Source: DATATB01 sp036268995
Lineage (GTDB): Bacteria > Planctomycetota > Planctomycetia > Pirellulales > PNKZ01
Assembly: GCA_036268995.1 (NCBI GenBank)
Contig: DATATB010000162.1
Span: forward strand, 1-25,184
DNA: 25,184 nucleotides
Direction: 5' to 3'
The notes beneath the pieces were generated by a model. That model searched no databases. It saw only the letters and a program-made list of their open reading frames with translations, and was not told where the DNA came from. Of this stretch, positions 10,371 to 17,673 are shown piece after piece; positions within the stretch are counted from its first letter, which is position 1, and the number at the start of each line of letters is the position of its first letter. The translations under genes were made by a program, and so were the position numbers.

Positions 10371-10414
10371 CCCTTCTCCCCCTGGGAGAAGGTGGCCGAA
10401 GGCCGGATGAGGGT
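10371..10414 (+). repeat. Dispersed GGGAGAAGG hairpin repeat
   Basis: A perfect 9-bp stem CCTTCTCCC (10372-10380) and GGGAGAAGG (10384-10392) with loop CCT is followed by GGCC-GAA-GGCC (10394-10404) and GGATGAGGGTG. This pattern is a common dispersed intergenic repeat in many bacteria (recollection). It sits 62 bases after the kinase stop codon and could act as a transcript end. The rest of 10310-10602 shows no convincing gene. Confidence 0.7.
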
Positions 10415-10602
10415 GCTCCCAAGGTGGGCCTAGACACCCAGCCGCGCCCGTTAAATTAGCGATGTGCCCGCTCGGTCCAAAAAGACGAGAACGTTCCGTG
10501 ATCAGCCTCTTCTATCGCGAGATTTTTCTCGGAGTGGTTGGCATTTAGCCTCTCTACCTGTACGAGATAGTCGGGCCGGCCATTTCACTACCACTGGAAG
10601 CG

Positions 10603-11166
10603 GTGAATCTGCTCGTGATGTTCACGGTCGCGCGTCAGTGCTCGTCGCCGGAGCTTTCGTTTTATCAGGGATTGGGCACCATCTGCGGGTCGATGTCGTC
10701 CGGCTGCTCGTATATCACCGTGCTCTACCTGCCGCTGCTGCTGGTACTGGTCTATTTGAAAGCCACTTTCGATTCCTTGGTTAGCCTGGTTTTGGAACGA
10801 TCGTATGCCCAGCAGCGATGGGCGAGGACCGTCGATTTCTTCGTCAAGCATCGGGTCCCTGAACAGGCAAGCCCGGTCAATCGTGGCAAACGTCCGCAAG
10901 ACCTGACGATCGACTACGACGATCCCGAATCGCTGCTGAATGCCGGCGTGATCAACGAGCAGCATGGTCGCTGGGCTGAGGCGCTTCGCCTTTATCAGCT
11001 TGCTGCCGGCCTGCCGGATGGCAACGAACATTGCCAATACGTGGTCAATTGCATTAGCAGTTGCAAGAAAAAATCGCTCTCTCGCAACGTGCTCTCGGCC
11101 AGGGCGAAAGGGGCGAGGGCTAGGCACCATCGCTCATACCACCGTGCGTCGGCAGATCAAGCATAA
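10603..11166 (+). CDS. Possible membrane protein with TPR-like segment
   Basis: A doubtful 187-aa gene starting at GTG 10603 (an ATG at 10618 is possible). It has one strong hydrophobic segment (about 36-53, YITVLYLPLLLVLV), then a soluble part with one TPR-like helix pair (about 109-136, LLNAGVINEQHGRWAEALRLY). The tail after about residue 157 is basic and low in complexity. The frame is open upstream to a TAG at 10546-10548. Beyond that stop the same frame runs from a GTG at 10498 with similar hydrophobic character (ISLFYREIFLGVVGI). The gene may therefore once have been longer, broken by a nonsense change. No family is recognised. Confidence 0.45.
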   Translation: MNLLVMFTVARQCSSPELSFYQGLGTICGSMSSGCSYITVLYLPLLLVLVYLKATFDSLVSLVLERSYAQQRWARTVDFFVKHRVPEQASPVNRGKRPQDLTIDYDDPESLLNAGVINEQHGRWAEALRLYQLAAGLPDGNEHCQYVVNCISSCKKKSLSRNVLSARAKGARARHHRSYHRASADQA

Positions 11167-11173
11167 AGAAATG

Positions 11174-11202
11174 TTGATCTGAAGACATCGAGTCTTTACA
11201 AT
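11174..11202 (+). promoter_or_regulatory. Candidate sigma-70 promoter for DUF1501 gene
   Basis: TTGATC (11174-11179) and TACAAT (11197-11202) are separated by 17 bases, five of six matches in the -10 box and four of six in the -35 box. This gives a leader of roughly 110 bases before the ATG at 11318. Confidence 0.55.
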
Positions 11203-11317
11203 CTGGCCGTGCTGCGGCTTTGCCCCCCGATGAATTCGGCTGGCGATTGTCCGGAGCTCCTACCTGCCGGTCCGCCTACCTTTCGATCCTTCCACTGTCG
11301 GAGTCGAGGGCCACGCC

Positions 11318-12685
11318 ATGGCGACGATCACGGGCAATCGATCGAACCACAACCCGCCGTTTTGCGACGGCATTTCGCGCCGCAGTTTCCTGCACATCGG
11401 CGGTCTGGCGATGGGCGGGCTGTGCCTGCCGCAGATCTTGCAAGCCGAGGCCCGGGCCGGCGTGCGTTCCAGCCGGAAGGCCGTGATCATGGTCTTTCTC
11501 TCCGGCGGTCCGCCCCACCAGGACATGTTCGATCTCAAGCCGGATGCGCCCGTCGAAATCCGCGGCGAGTTTCAGCCGATTGCCACCCGCGTGCCGGGCA
11601 TCGAAATCTGCGAACACTTGCCGCAATTGGCCGGCATGATGGACCGGCTGGCCGTCATTCGCTCGGTCGTCGGCTCCGAAGGGCGCCACGCGGCCTTCCA
11701 GTGTCTGACCGGCCAAAAGGCATCGGCTCAACCGCAAGGCGGCTGGCCGGCGCTCGGTTCGGTGGTCTCGAAGCTGAGCGGTGCGTCCGTGGCGGGGATT
11801 CCGGCCTTCATGAGTCTGGTTCCCAAAATGAAAGCGGCTCCCTGGTCCGATCCCGGCCAGCCGGGATTTCTGGGCGCGGCCTATGCTCCGTTCCGTCCGA
11901 TCGACGAAGGCCAGGGCGACATGGTGCTCAACGGCATCACGCTCGACCGGCTGCACGGTCGCCAGACGCTGCTGACCAGCTTCGATCGCTTCCGCCGCGA
12001 TGCCGACACCAGCGGTTTCATGGCCGGCCTCGACGCGTTCAGTCAGCAGGCGTTCGGAATCCTGACGTCGAACAAGCTGGCCGAAGCGCTCGACTTGGAG
12101 CGGGAAGATCGCGCGGTGCGCGAGCGCTACGGCTACGGCTCGCCCGAGCCGGCCGGCTATGGCGATGCCGGCCCGATCATGAACGAGTATTTTCTGACCG
12201 CGCGGCGGCTGGTGGAAGCCGGCGTGCGCTGCGTGACGGTCGCCTACGGCCGCTGGGACTGGCACGGCCAGCCGCATGGCACGACGTTCGACAACGCGCG
12301 CCATCATCTGCCGATTCTCGATCAGGGCCTCACCGCGCTGCTCGAGGATCTGCGGCAGCGTGGACTCGAGCGGGACGTGTCGGTCGTGGTCTGGGGCGAG
12401 TTTGGCCGCACGCCGCGGATCAACGCCAACGGCGGCCGCGACCACTGGCCGGCGGTCTCGTGCGCGCTGCTGGCCGGCGGCGGCATGCGAACCGGGCAGG
12501 TGATCGGCTCGACCAATCGGCTGGGCGAGCACGCCAAAGACCGGCCCGTCCGTTTTTCCGAAGTCTTTTCCACGCTCTACCGCAATCTCGGCCTCGACGT
12601 CGGCAGCATCACCCTGCGCGACCTCAGCGGCCGGCCGCAGTTTCTGGTCGATCGCGCCCCGCCCATCCCCGAATTGATCGGCTAA
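11318..12685 (+). CDS. Tat-exported DUF1501 protein
   Basis: A 455-aa member of DUF1501, a family abundant in planctomycetes and related by fold to alkaline phosphatase/sulfatase enzymes. The N-terminus has a twin-arginine signal, SRRSFLHIGGLAMGG (20-34), so the protein is probably exported folded. Family features include VFLSGGPPHQDMFDLKP (58-74), the VAYGRWDWHG segment (about 308-317), VVWGEFGRTPRIN (about 358-370), and a His-containing GGRDHWP motif just after it. Such genes are usually paired with a DUF1549/DUF1553 (PSD1) cytochrome-like gene; none is adjacent here. Its biochemical activity is not established. It has its own upstream promoter candidate and ends about 100 bases before a tRNA gene. 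Confidence 0.92.
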   Translation: MATITGNRSNHNPPFCDGISRRSFLHIGGLAMGGLCLPQILQAEARAGVRSSRKAVIMVFLSGGPPHQDMFDLKPDAPVEIRGEFQPIATRVPGIEICEHLPQLAGMMDRLAVIRSVVGSEGRHAAFQCLTGQKASAQPQGGWPALGSVVSKLSGASVAGIPAFMSLVPKMKAAPWSDPGQPGFLGAAYAPFRPIDEGQGDMVLNGITLDRLHGRQTLLTSFDRFRRDADTSGFMAGLDAFSQQAFGILTSNKLAEALDLEREDRAVRERYGYGSPEPAGYGDAGPIMNEYFLTARRLVEAGVRCVTVAYGRWDWHGQPHGTTFDNARHHLPILDQGLTALLEDLRQRGLERDVSVVVWGEFGRTPRINANGGRDHWPAVSCALLAGGGMRTGQVIGSTNRLGEHAKDRPVRFSEVFSTLYRNLGLDVGSITLRDLSGRPQFLVDRAPPIPELIG

Positions 12686-12740
12686 GGCCTGCGGGTCGAA
12701 TGCATGAATATGCCGGCGCGACCGCCCGTCGCAGGGGATC

Positions 12741-12769
12741 TTGTTCGCCGGCAGCGGCGGCACTAGAAT
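12741..12769 (+). promoter_or_regulatory. Candidate tRNA promoter
   Basis: TTGTTC (12741-12746) and TAGAAT (12764-12769) are separated by 17 bases. The expected start is about seven bases before the first base of the tRNA. Confidence 0.55.
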
Positions 12770-12782
12770 CAGCGGACGTGAA

Positions 12783-12856
12783 GGGCGATTAGCTCAGTTG
12801 GTTAGAGCACTAGCTCGACAAGCTAGGGGTCACAAGTTCGAGTCTTGTATCGCCCA
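12783..12856 (+). tRNA. tRNA-Val(GAC)
   Basis: A complete 74-base cloverleaf. The acceptor stem is GGGCGAT with ATCGCCC, the D stem GCTC with GAGC, the anticodon stem CTAGC with GCTAG, and the T stem ACAAG with CTTGT around TTCGAGT. The discriminator is A and CCA is not encoded. The seven-base anticodon loop TCGACAA puts GAC at 12817-12819, reading GUC and GUU valine codons. Position 33 is C (12816) rather than the nearly universal U. The 3' half overlaps the end of the adjacent integrase gene on the other strand and is the likely integration target. Confidence 0.93.
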
Positions 12857-14174
12857 TGCCCCGGTTTTGCTCGGTCTCGCAAATAGCCGCAGACCTAAGT
12901 AAAGCCGGGGCTTTTTCATGCGCTCTGCCATCGGCGTGCGACTCGCTGCCGGCCATTTCTGCCGTTTCGGCCGTTTGCTGCACCGGATTATGCAGCGCGC
13001 TTGCACCGCCATTTGTCGCCCGCGCAAAGTCCGCGTCCGTTACCTGCCAGTAATGTTTATTCGCCACAATGGTCGAATGCCCGAGCCAGGCCGCCGCCAC
13101 GTGCGCCGGGTGCTCGCTGGCCAGCTCCGTCGCCCGGCTGGCCCGCAGATTCTGAAACAGCTTGGGCCAGGATGCCAGGCCGGCCTTACGGATGATCCGC
13201 TCAAGCTGAGTCCGCAGATTGGCGTTGGCCGAACGATATCGCGTTATGATGTACTCGCTGCCCGGCTCGGCTTGGTCCCACACGGCTTCCAGGTGCTCGC
13301 GCAGTTCCGGGAAGATCGGCACCAGCCGCTCGGCCTTGCCTTCGTGGTGCTCGGTTTTCGGCGAGTGCACCCGCATCTTGCCTTCGGCCCAATCCACGTC
13401 GGCCCAGGTCAACGCCAGGTGCTCTGACGGGCAACGCAGGCCGCCGTAGCGGCTCAGGGCAAACAAGAGCCGCCATTGGGCATCTGGGCACGCGGCCAGC
13501 ACCTTCGCGGCCGTGTCCCGGTCGATGAAGTGGTCTCGCTGGCGGTTGCTGCCGACGGTCCCCTTGAGACCGGCAAACGGATTGCGCGTCAGCAACTCTC
13601 GCTGCACCGCGTCTTGAAAGAATTGCTTCGCGTCGCTAATTCGCTTATGGACCGTGTTCGGCGCCAGCCCCTCGCTGGCTTCACGCTCGGCATAGCGGTT
13701 CTCGCGCGCGTCGCCCGTCTTGAGCCATCGCTGCCAATCGCGCGCTTCGCCGGCCGTGATGCTGGCCAAAGGGCGGTCCGCACCGAAGTACGCTAGTAAT
13801 GTTCGCTGCGCGTGCCGCCAGTGAACCAGCGTGTTCGGCTTCACGTCCGTTCGGCGAGCAAAGTAGCTGGCCAGGTGCTTGCCCAGCGTGACGGCTGCCG
13901 GCGCGACGGCTGCCGATTCAGCGCGCGGAGCAATTAGCCCGACGCGAGCCAGCTTGTCGTAAAGCACGTCGTCACGGGAGCCCACCCATTCCGCCGTTTC
14001 CCGGTCGAACGAAATGCCGGCCACCAGCGCGGCGTTTAGTGCCTCAACCTTCGCCTTGATTGTTTCGGCGGTCCGTTGGTTGACCTTGCCCAGACGGATG
14101 CTCTTGCGCCGTCCATTGCCAGCGACGAACTGAATCGTCCGCCGGCCGTTGGTTTCCTGCGTAATGCTGGCCAT
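12810..14174 (-). CDS. int: Tyrosine recombinase integrase
   Basis: A 454-aa phage-type integrase that catalyses site-specific recombination at the tRNA. A core-binding SAM-like domain spans about residues 96-195. The catalytic domain (about 215-390) shows Arg247 in YGGLRCPSE, Lys273 in SPKTEHH, Arg344 in QNLRASRATEL (Gln341 stands where His is usual), His366 in WLGHST and the nucleophile Tyr375 in KHYWQV. The last 15 or so residues, GDTRLELVTPSLSS, are encoded antisense to the tRNA and may not matter for activity. The gene starts four bases after the stop of the small Xre gene, so the two are probably co-transcribed and int may answer to that repressor. Confidence 0.93.
   Translation of the reverse strand: MASITQETNGRRTIQFVAGNGRRKSIRLGKVNQRTAETIKAKVEALNAALVAGISFDRETAEWVGSRDDVLYDKLARVGLIAPRAESAAVAPAAVTLGKHLASYFARRTDVKPNTLVHWRHAQRTLLAYFGADRPLASITAGEARDWQRWLKTGDARENRYAEREASEGLAPNTVHKRISDAKQFFQDAVQRELLTRNPFAGLKGTVGSNRQRDHFIDRDTAAKVLAACPDAQWRLLFALSRYGGLRCPSEHLALTWADVDWAEGKMRVHSPKTEHHEGKAERLVPIFPELREHLEAVWDQAEPGSEYIITRYRSANANLRTQLERIIRKAGLASWPKLFQNLRASRATELASEHPAHVAAAWLGHSTIVANKHYWQVTDADFARATNGGASALHNPVQQTAETAEMAGSESHADGRAHEKAPALLRSAAICETEQNRGMGDTRLELVTPSLSS
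12813..12856. other. Probable attachment site (att) in tRNA 3' half
   Basis: The leftward integrase gene reads through the tRNA terminus and stops at a TAG (12812-12810) in the anticodon stem. Elements of this type usually recombine in the anticodon or T-loop part of a tRNA and carry a copy of its 3' end, so the core lies somewhere here. The exact crossover cannot be placed because the matching right-hand copy is outside the window. Confidence 0.65.
12858..12916 (+). terminator. Terminator-like structure after the tRNA
   Basis: GCCCCGGTTTT (12858-12868) can pair with AAAGCCGGGGC (12901-12911) through one G-T wobble, followed by five T (12912-12916). The loop is long, about 32 bases. It lies inside the 3' coding end of the integrase gene, on the element side of the tRNA, so the element may supply the terminator for the host tRNA. 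Confidence 0.5.
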
Positions 14175-14177
14175 AGC

Positions 14178-14393
14178 TCACTTGCCCTTCTTCGCTGGCT
14201 TCCGCCGGGAAACAATCGACAGCCCCAAGCATTCGCCCAAGGCGTTCAGACCTTCCATCGAAAGCCCACGGTGGCCGTTATAGAACTTCGCCAGCGCGCT
14301 TTCGTCGATCCCTGTGCGTTTGGCAATCTCGTACCGCGTAAGGCCTGAATCGTCGATGGCCGTCCGCAGTTGATCGGTTAGTTGCTTCGGCAT
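14178..14393 (-). CDS. Small Xre-family regulator
   Basis: A 71-aa protein that is almost entirely an Xre/Cro-type helix-turn-helix (residues 5-58: LRTAIDDSGLTRYEIAKRTG, then IDESALAKFYNGHRGLSMEGLNAL), ending in a basic tail RRKPAKKGK. It has AGGA eight bases before the ATG. It lies immediately upstream of int in the same direction and probably regulates itself and int. A palindrome, CTGGAC-N5-GTCCAG, just ahead of the start is a plausible operator. Confidence 0.85.
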   Translation of the reverse strand: MPKQLTDQLRTAIDDSGLTRYEIAKRTGIDESALAKFYNGHRGLSMEGLNALGECLGLSIVSRRKPAKKGK

Positions 14394-14410
14394 ACTCGCA
14401 TCCTATTCGA

Positions 14411-14439
14411 TACTGGACTTTGTGTCCAGCGTTATTATC
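14411..14439 (-). promoter_or_regulatory. Candidate Xre operator and -10 box
   Basis: A 6-bp inverted repeat CTGGAC (14413-14418) and GTCCAG (14424-14429) lies 20-36 bases before the xre start. A minus-strand -10-like GATAAT (14439-14434) directly precedes it. A dyad just downstream of the promoter fits autorepression. No good -35 box was found. Confidence 0.4.
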
Positions 14440-14526
14440 TTCGATTCTTTTCGTGAATCGCTGCGGCAAGCCCGCCAATCGGCTGCCGCGGCGGGACTGT
14501 AGCAGTCCGTTGAAGAAGGGGCGGTT

Positions 14527-14742
14527 TTACGCAGCAGCGGAGCTTGTGCTGTCTTGAACCTGCCGGCCGACCCATTCACGTAGAGCGGTTGGATCAAACA
14601 AGATTCGCTTCCCAAGGCGAAAATGGGGAACGAGCCCTTGTTTTACTTGGCCCCAAAGATGCCTCTCGGATACACCCAAAAGCTGTGCTGCCTCGCGCAA
14701 ACTAATGGATATTGGTGAAACGGAAGAATGTGTGACGGTCAT
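14527..14742 (-). CDS. AlpA/excisionase-like HTH protein
   Basis: A 71-aa DNA-binding protein with a MerR-like winged helix of the AlpA/excisionase type: LREAAQLLGVSERHLWGQV (15-33), then FRLGKRILFDPTALREWV (41-58). Such proteins act as directionality factors or as activators of integrase genes. AAGGA lies nine bases before the ATG. It is upstream of xre and int in the same direction, across a 133-base gap containing the short hairpin GGACTG-TAG-CAGTCC (14494-14508). A role in excision is likely from context but not shown. Confidence 0.82.
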   Translation of the reverse strand: MTVTHSSVSPISISLREAAQLLGVSERHLWGQVKQGLVPHFRLGKRILFDPTALREWVGRQVQDSTSSAAA

Positions 14743-14790
14743 TTATCAAGTTCCTTGGCTTTGGGTTCCGCAGTGCGTGGCAACTTCACG

Positions 14791-14819
14791 CTAACGTACG
14801 CATTTCCCCGCAATGTCAA
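14791..14819 (-). promoter_or_regulatory. Candidate promoter for AlpA-xre-int
   Basis: A perfect -35 TTGACA (14819-14814, minus strand) is followed after 17 bases by a weak -10, CGTTAG (14796-14791). It lies about 50 bases before the AlpA-like start. Confidence 0.4.
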
Positions 14820-14875
14820 GCAACCGTTGCGATAGGATACTGACGCACCCACCAACGGGCATCGCCAAAAAAGGA

Positions 14876-14890
14876 CCGACAGTTTGTCGG
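14876..14890. repeat. 15-bp dyad site 1 (CCGACA-GTT-TGTCGG)
   Basis: Perfect 6-bp arms around GTT, in intergenic DNA about 57 bases upstream of the -35 box for the AlpA-like gene. It is the first of six sites of this family in the element. Confidence 0.8.
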
Positions 14891-15210
14891 CGGCCGAAAA
14901 CGAAGGGCAGCGGCGGGGGGAGCGAAGTCGGCGATCGCAAGCCGTTCCGTGGCAGAGGATTATCAGTCGAGCGGCCAGCGGAGAGGGAGCCAAATCTCAC
15001 GCGAAGGCCTTCATTTCCGTCGGAAGCTGTCCGCGCAGGCCATGCGGACTATCTACCGACCAGCAGGGGCTCCCCAGCAAGAGGCGACAAATACCAGCTT
15101 TGCCGGAATGAATCGCCGGCCGGCCACCGAGAAATACAGACTTCCACGAATAATGCTAGGTTTGCCGGCTGAGTCATCCAACTGCGCAAGTTGCGGAGTT
15201 GGAACACGCC

Positions 15211-16530
15211 TCACGCCGCGATTCTGCTTACAGACACCACTGCAACTGATTGTCCCGGGTCCAGCTTTAGCCCAATAGCGAAGTCCAGTTCACTGAACAC
15301 CTGGCGGAACGCCGCTTCCACGGTCGTCTCGTCGCCTTGCCGGCAATAGATTGCGTCATGGAGCGTGACGATCGGAATGCGATCGACGAGACGTAGGGCA
15401 ACCGTCTCGACGACCAGCCACGCCTCTAACCGCTGGAGAATCCTGATCAGGTTCGCATGGTCGCGGCGATTCATCAGGCGGACGAACCGATGCACGCTGG
15501 GAAAGCGGTGTCGAAAGTCATCCTCAAACTGAGAATGGTACAAACCATTCTTCGCAAGAACGTGCTTCATAAAGGGAACCTTGCACTCGTCGCGATCCAG
15601 GCCAGAGTAGGACGCAAGCTCACAGTACAGGTCCCCCTCGCATACCAGCCGGCGGAAAGCAGAGTCCGGACGAGGCAGGTTTAATCCATGCAGGTCAGTA
15701 GCAAACAGGATAAGAGGCGGCAGCAGGTGATCCTTATATGATGTGGCACCTTTTAGTCCGATGGCGGGGGTTTTTCTCGCTCGCTGAACGATCTCCATGA
15801 ACAACGCGAGTAGCGCGGGCTGTGCACACCGTAGATCGACGTTCGCCAACGGAGCGCCGTCGAGCCGCAAGCACGACGAACGTATTTCGCGTTTGATCCC
15901 GGTGAGCCCGTTGAACCGCCGGCCGTATGGGCTCACTTTGTAATTTGGCCAGCCGCGGCGAATGTTCTCCGCCAACATCCGCTGACCCAGCCGGGCGCCG
16001 AGCTTGAGACCGCCGATAATGGCCTCCGCGTCACTTGTGACCCGTAGGCGCCGTTGCATCTGGCGTAACGTGTAGTCGATGGGGAGCCAGCGGCGCCGCT
16101 GTTCTTCCGCCGACTGGGCGTATACGGTTGCCAGGCGGTCGCGAATGATCGGATTGACCGGCCGGCAGTAGCGGAGCTCGTCATCCATGAATCGTTCGTC
16201 GAGACGGAATCCGCGAGAGTACGCGCCGGGCGAGTATCCCGACATGTGAAGGACTGGATCGCGGCCGCTGGTCAGTGATTTCATGATGCGGGCGTATTGG
16301 TCCCCCATTACGTTACGCAGGTACTTGGCCTTCAGGTGAGCATCGCCGGCCTCGTCCACCTCGCGGCACGCCTGCTTGTGGATGATCGTGCTGACCAGAT
16401 AGCGGGCCGCATCTGCGTGAAGCCACATCGTGGCCGGCAGCACGGCGCATAGGTCAAGCGTTGCTGGATGTACGAAGTCTGGAATTGACGCGCTCTCGGC
16501 GCGTGGTATGGTGCTGGTGTCGTCGTTCAA
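15211..16530 (-). CDS. Superfamily-A-like polymerase (TV-Pol-like)
   Basis: A 439-aa protein whose C-terminal half carries the palm motifs of family A DNA polymerases and T7-type RNA polymerases. Motif A is NVDLRCAQPALLALF (230-244) with Asp232. A motif-B-like helix is RDECKVPFMKHVLAKNGLY (313-331) with Lys317. Motif C is VTLHDAIYC (388-396) with His391-Asp392. No 3'-5' exonuclease domain is visible; the N-terminal 200 residues are basic and helical. This minimal layout resembles the transposon/virus polymerases (TV-Pol), proposed to act as primase-polymerases in mobile elements. It is probably the replication protein. The start is TTG at 16530, supported by AAGGAG seven bases upstream. The assignment is by motif reading only. 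Confidence 0.7.
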   Translation of the reverse strand: MNDDTSTIPRAESASIPDFVHPATLDLCAVLPATMWLHADAARYLVSTIIHKQACREVDEAGDAHLKAKYLRNVMGDQYARIMKSLTSGRDPVLHMSGYSPGAYSRGFRLDERFMDDELRYCRPVNPIIRDRLATVYAQSAEEQRRRWLPIDYTLRQMQRRLRVTSDAEAIIGGLKLGARLGQRMLAENIRRGWPNYKVSPYGRRFNGLTGIKREIRSSCLRLDGAPLANVDLRCAQPALLALFMEIVQRARKTPAIGLKGATSYKDHLLPPLILFATDLHGLNLPRPDSAFRRLVCEGDLYCELASYSGLDRDECKVPFMKHVLAKNGLYHSQFEDDFRHRFPSVHRFVRLMNRRDHANLIRILQRLEAWLVVETVALRLVDRIPIVTLHDAIYCRQGDETTVEAAFRQVFSELDFAIGLKLDPGQSVAVVSVSRIAA

Positions 16531-16556
16531 CGGAATGCTCCTTCCGTTTGTGCATT

Positions 16557-16592
16557 CGACGCAAGCCAGGGCACGACTCCTGGCTTGCGTCG
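16557..16592. terminator. 14-bp hairpin between parB-like and polymerase genes
   Basis: A perfect 14-bp stem CGACGCAAGCCAGG (16557-16570) and CCTGGCTTGCGTCG (16579-16592) encloses an 8-base loop. It lies in the 85-base gap after the ParB-like stop and ends about 15 bases before the Shine-Dalgarno of the polymerase gene. No T-tract follows it in the leftward direction, so it may be an attenuator, an mRNA-processing or stabilising structure, or a protein site rather than a simple terminator. Confidence 0.65.
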
Positions 16593-16615
16593 TTTCTGGG
16601 CATTACTGCCAAATA

Positions 16616-17578
16616 CTAAAAGATGGCGTTCTCCTCGACGGGCCGGTTTTCGAGCAACCGGCCGAACTTTGTCAGCAAGCCGTTCCCCTCTATCCAAAGA
16701 TGTCGGTCTACGCTTTTGAGCCTGTCGAAGTGCCGCGACAGTAGTCCGAGGGCTGCGTTGCACTTCCTCTTCAAGTCGTGTGTAGCCTGGTCGGGCGAAG
16801 CTTGATTTGCCGACACTTTGTCGGAGTCGCCTGCCGCCGGCTCCGGTCTGTCGCCAGCCTGCGGGGTAGCTTCCGTCCGCTCCGCACGGGGCTCCGGCTT
16901 AATCGCGGCCTCTGAGGCGTCCAGGGCCAGCCCGATCGATCCTGGCGTGTGCTGCGAGATTTGGCCGGCCGTTTCTGCTACGGCTGCCGCTTCGGCCGTA
17001 ATGGGCTGCCCAACGACGGGGCTCTCAGATTGAGCCGGCGTCACAGGGCCTCGCCGCTGTGGCAGGTTCCGAACGCGTCCGTCCTGGCCGACGCGAGTGG
17101 AAGACTGGGCATCCTGCACGCTCGATCGGTACTTGGCGACCGTTCGCGGGGAGACACCGCACAGGGAGGCGATGACGCCATCGCTGTCGGAAGGCTTCAA
17201 TTGAAGCACTTGCTGAACAGAAGCGGCCCTGTCCGCGTTTGTAAGCCGTTCGGCACGGTGCTGGCGGTTATCTCGAATGCCACCAATAACCGCTGCCCAC
17301 CGATCGCCGGGGAAAATCCTGCAACGGATCGTGGTTCGGCCGGCTCGTTTATGCGCTTCGACGCGGTGGAAGCCGGCGGATAGAAGAAGTGTCCCGCCCT
17401 CATCGCGGTACGCCGTGATTGGCGGCAGCTCACCGCCGTTGCGGAGCACGTCCGCGTATTCGTCGACTGCTTGTTCTCGAAGCCCGTCCCTGGTCTGCGT
17501 GTGGTCTCCGTTCAGCAGCAAAAGTTCAACATCGGCAACGTCATCCGCTGTCGTGGTTTGTGGAGATGGTTCGTCCAT
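16616..17578 (-). CDS. ParB/Srx-type DNA-binding protein
   Basis: A 320-aa protein with an N-terminal ParB/sulfiredoxin-like domain (about 15-110): ELPPITAY, then AGFHRVEAHKRAG (68-80) and GGIRDNRQHRAERLTNADR (99-117). A helix-turn-helix follows (about 133-152, GVIASLCGVSPRTVAKYRSS). The rest is an acidic, Ala/Pro-rich linker and a short helical C-terminus (about 265-320). Relatives partition plasmids, bind DNA as clamps or act as nucleases; the GxHR motif is present. No ParA ATPase is encoded nearby. AGGGGA lies seven bases before the ATG. It precedes the polymerase-like gene in the same direction, so a role in replication or maintenance is plausible. One dyad site lies within its coding DNA. 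Confidence 0.8.
   Translation of the reverse strand: MDEPSPQTTTADDVADVELLLLNGDHTQTRDGLREQAVDEYADVLRNGGELPPITAYRDEGGTLLLSAGFHRVEAHKRAGRTTIRCRIFPGDRWAAVIGGIRDNRQHRAERLTNADRAASVQQVLQLKPSDSDGVIASLCGVSPRTVAKYRSSVQDAQSSTRVGQDGRVRNLPQRRGPVTPAQSESPVVGQPITAEAAAVAETAGQISQHTPGSIGLALDASEAAIKPEPRAERTEATPQAGDRPEPAAGDSDKVSANQASPDQATHDLKRKCNAALGLLSRHFDRLKSVDRHLWIEGNGLLTKFGRLLENRPVEENAIF
16810..16824. repeat. 15-bp dyad site 2 (CCGACA-CTT-TGTCGG)
   Basis: Perfect 6-bp arms around CTT, inside the coding region of the ParB-like gene (the Ser-Asp-Lys-Val-Ser part of its linker). Flanking TTG extends the left arm. Confidence 0.8.
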
Positions 17579-17673
17579 GATTTGTTCCCCTGCAACGTCC
17601 TGTCGCGGTTAGCATTTGTCGTCTCTCCGGTAATCGTTAAAGTTCTCGGGGCGGACCGTCCGCGCCGAACAGA

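Larger units (their letters stand above)
14743..15210. other. Intergenic region with promoter and dyad
   Basis: A 468-base stretch with no convincing gene between the polymerase-like gene and the AlpA-like gene, both leftward. It holds a leftward -35-like TTGACA and one copy of the element-specific 15-bp palindrome. Short open frames on the plus strand (for example 14884-15111) have no family resemblance or ribosome site. A small RNA or replication site is possible but not visible. Confidence 0.5.

Noticed and set aside
11276..12763. 495-codon minus-strand frame opposite the DUF1501 gene
   Set aside because: Antisense shadow; the plus strand has a Tat signal and family motifs.
14813..15172. 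Short plus-strand frames in the 468-base gap
   Set aside because: No ribosome site, no family resemblance and composition like non-coding DNA.
16527..16763. 78-codon minus-strand frame between the ParB-like and polymerase genes
   Set aside because: It overlaps the ParB-like C-terminus in another frame and runs through the 14-bp hairpin; no support.
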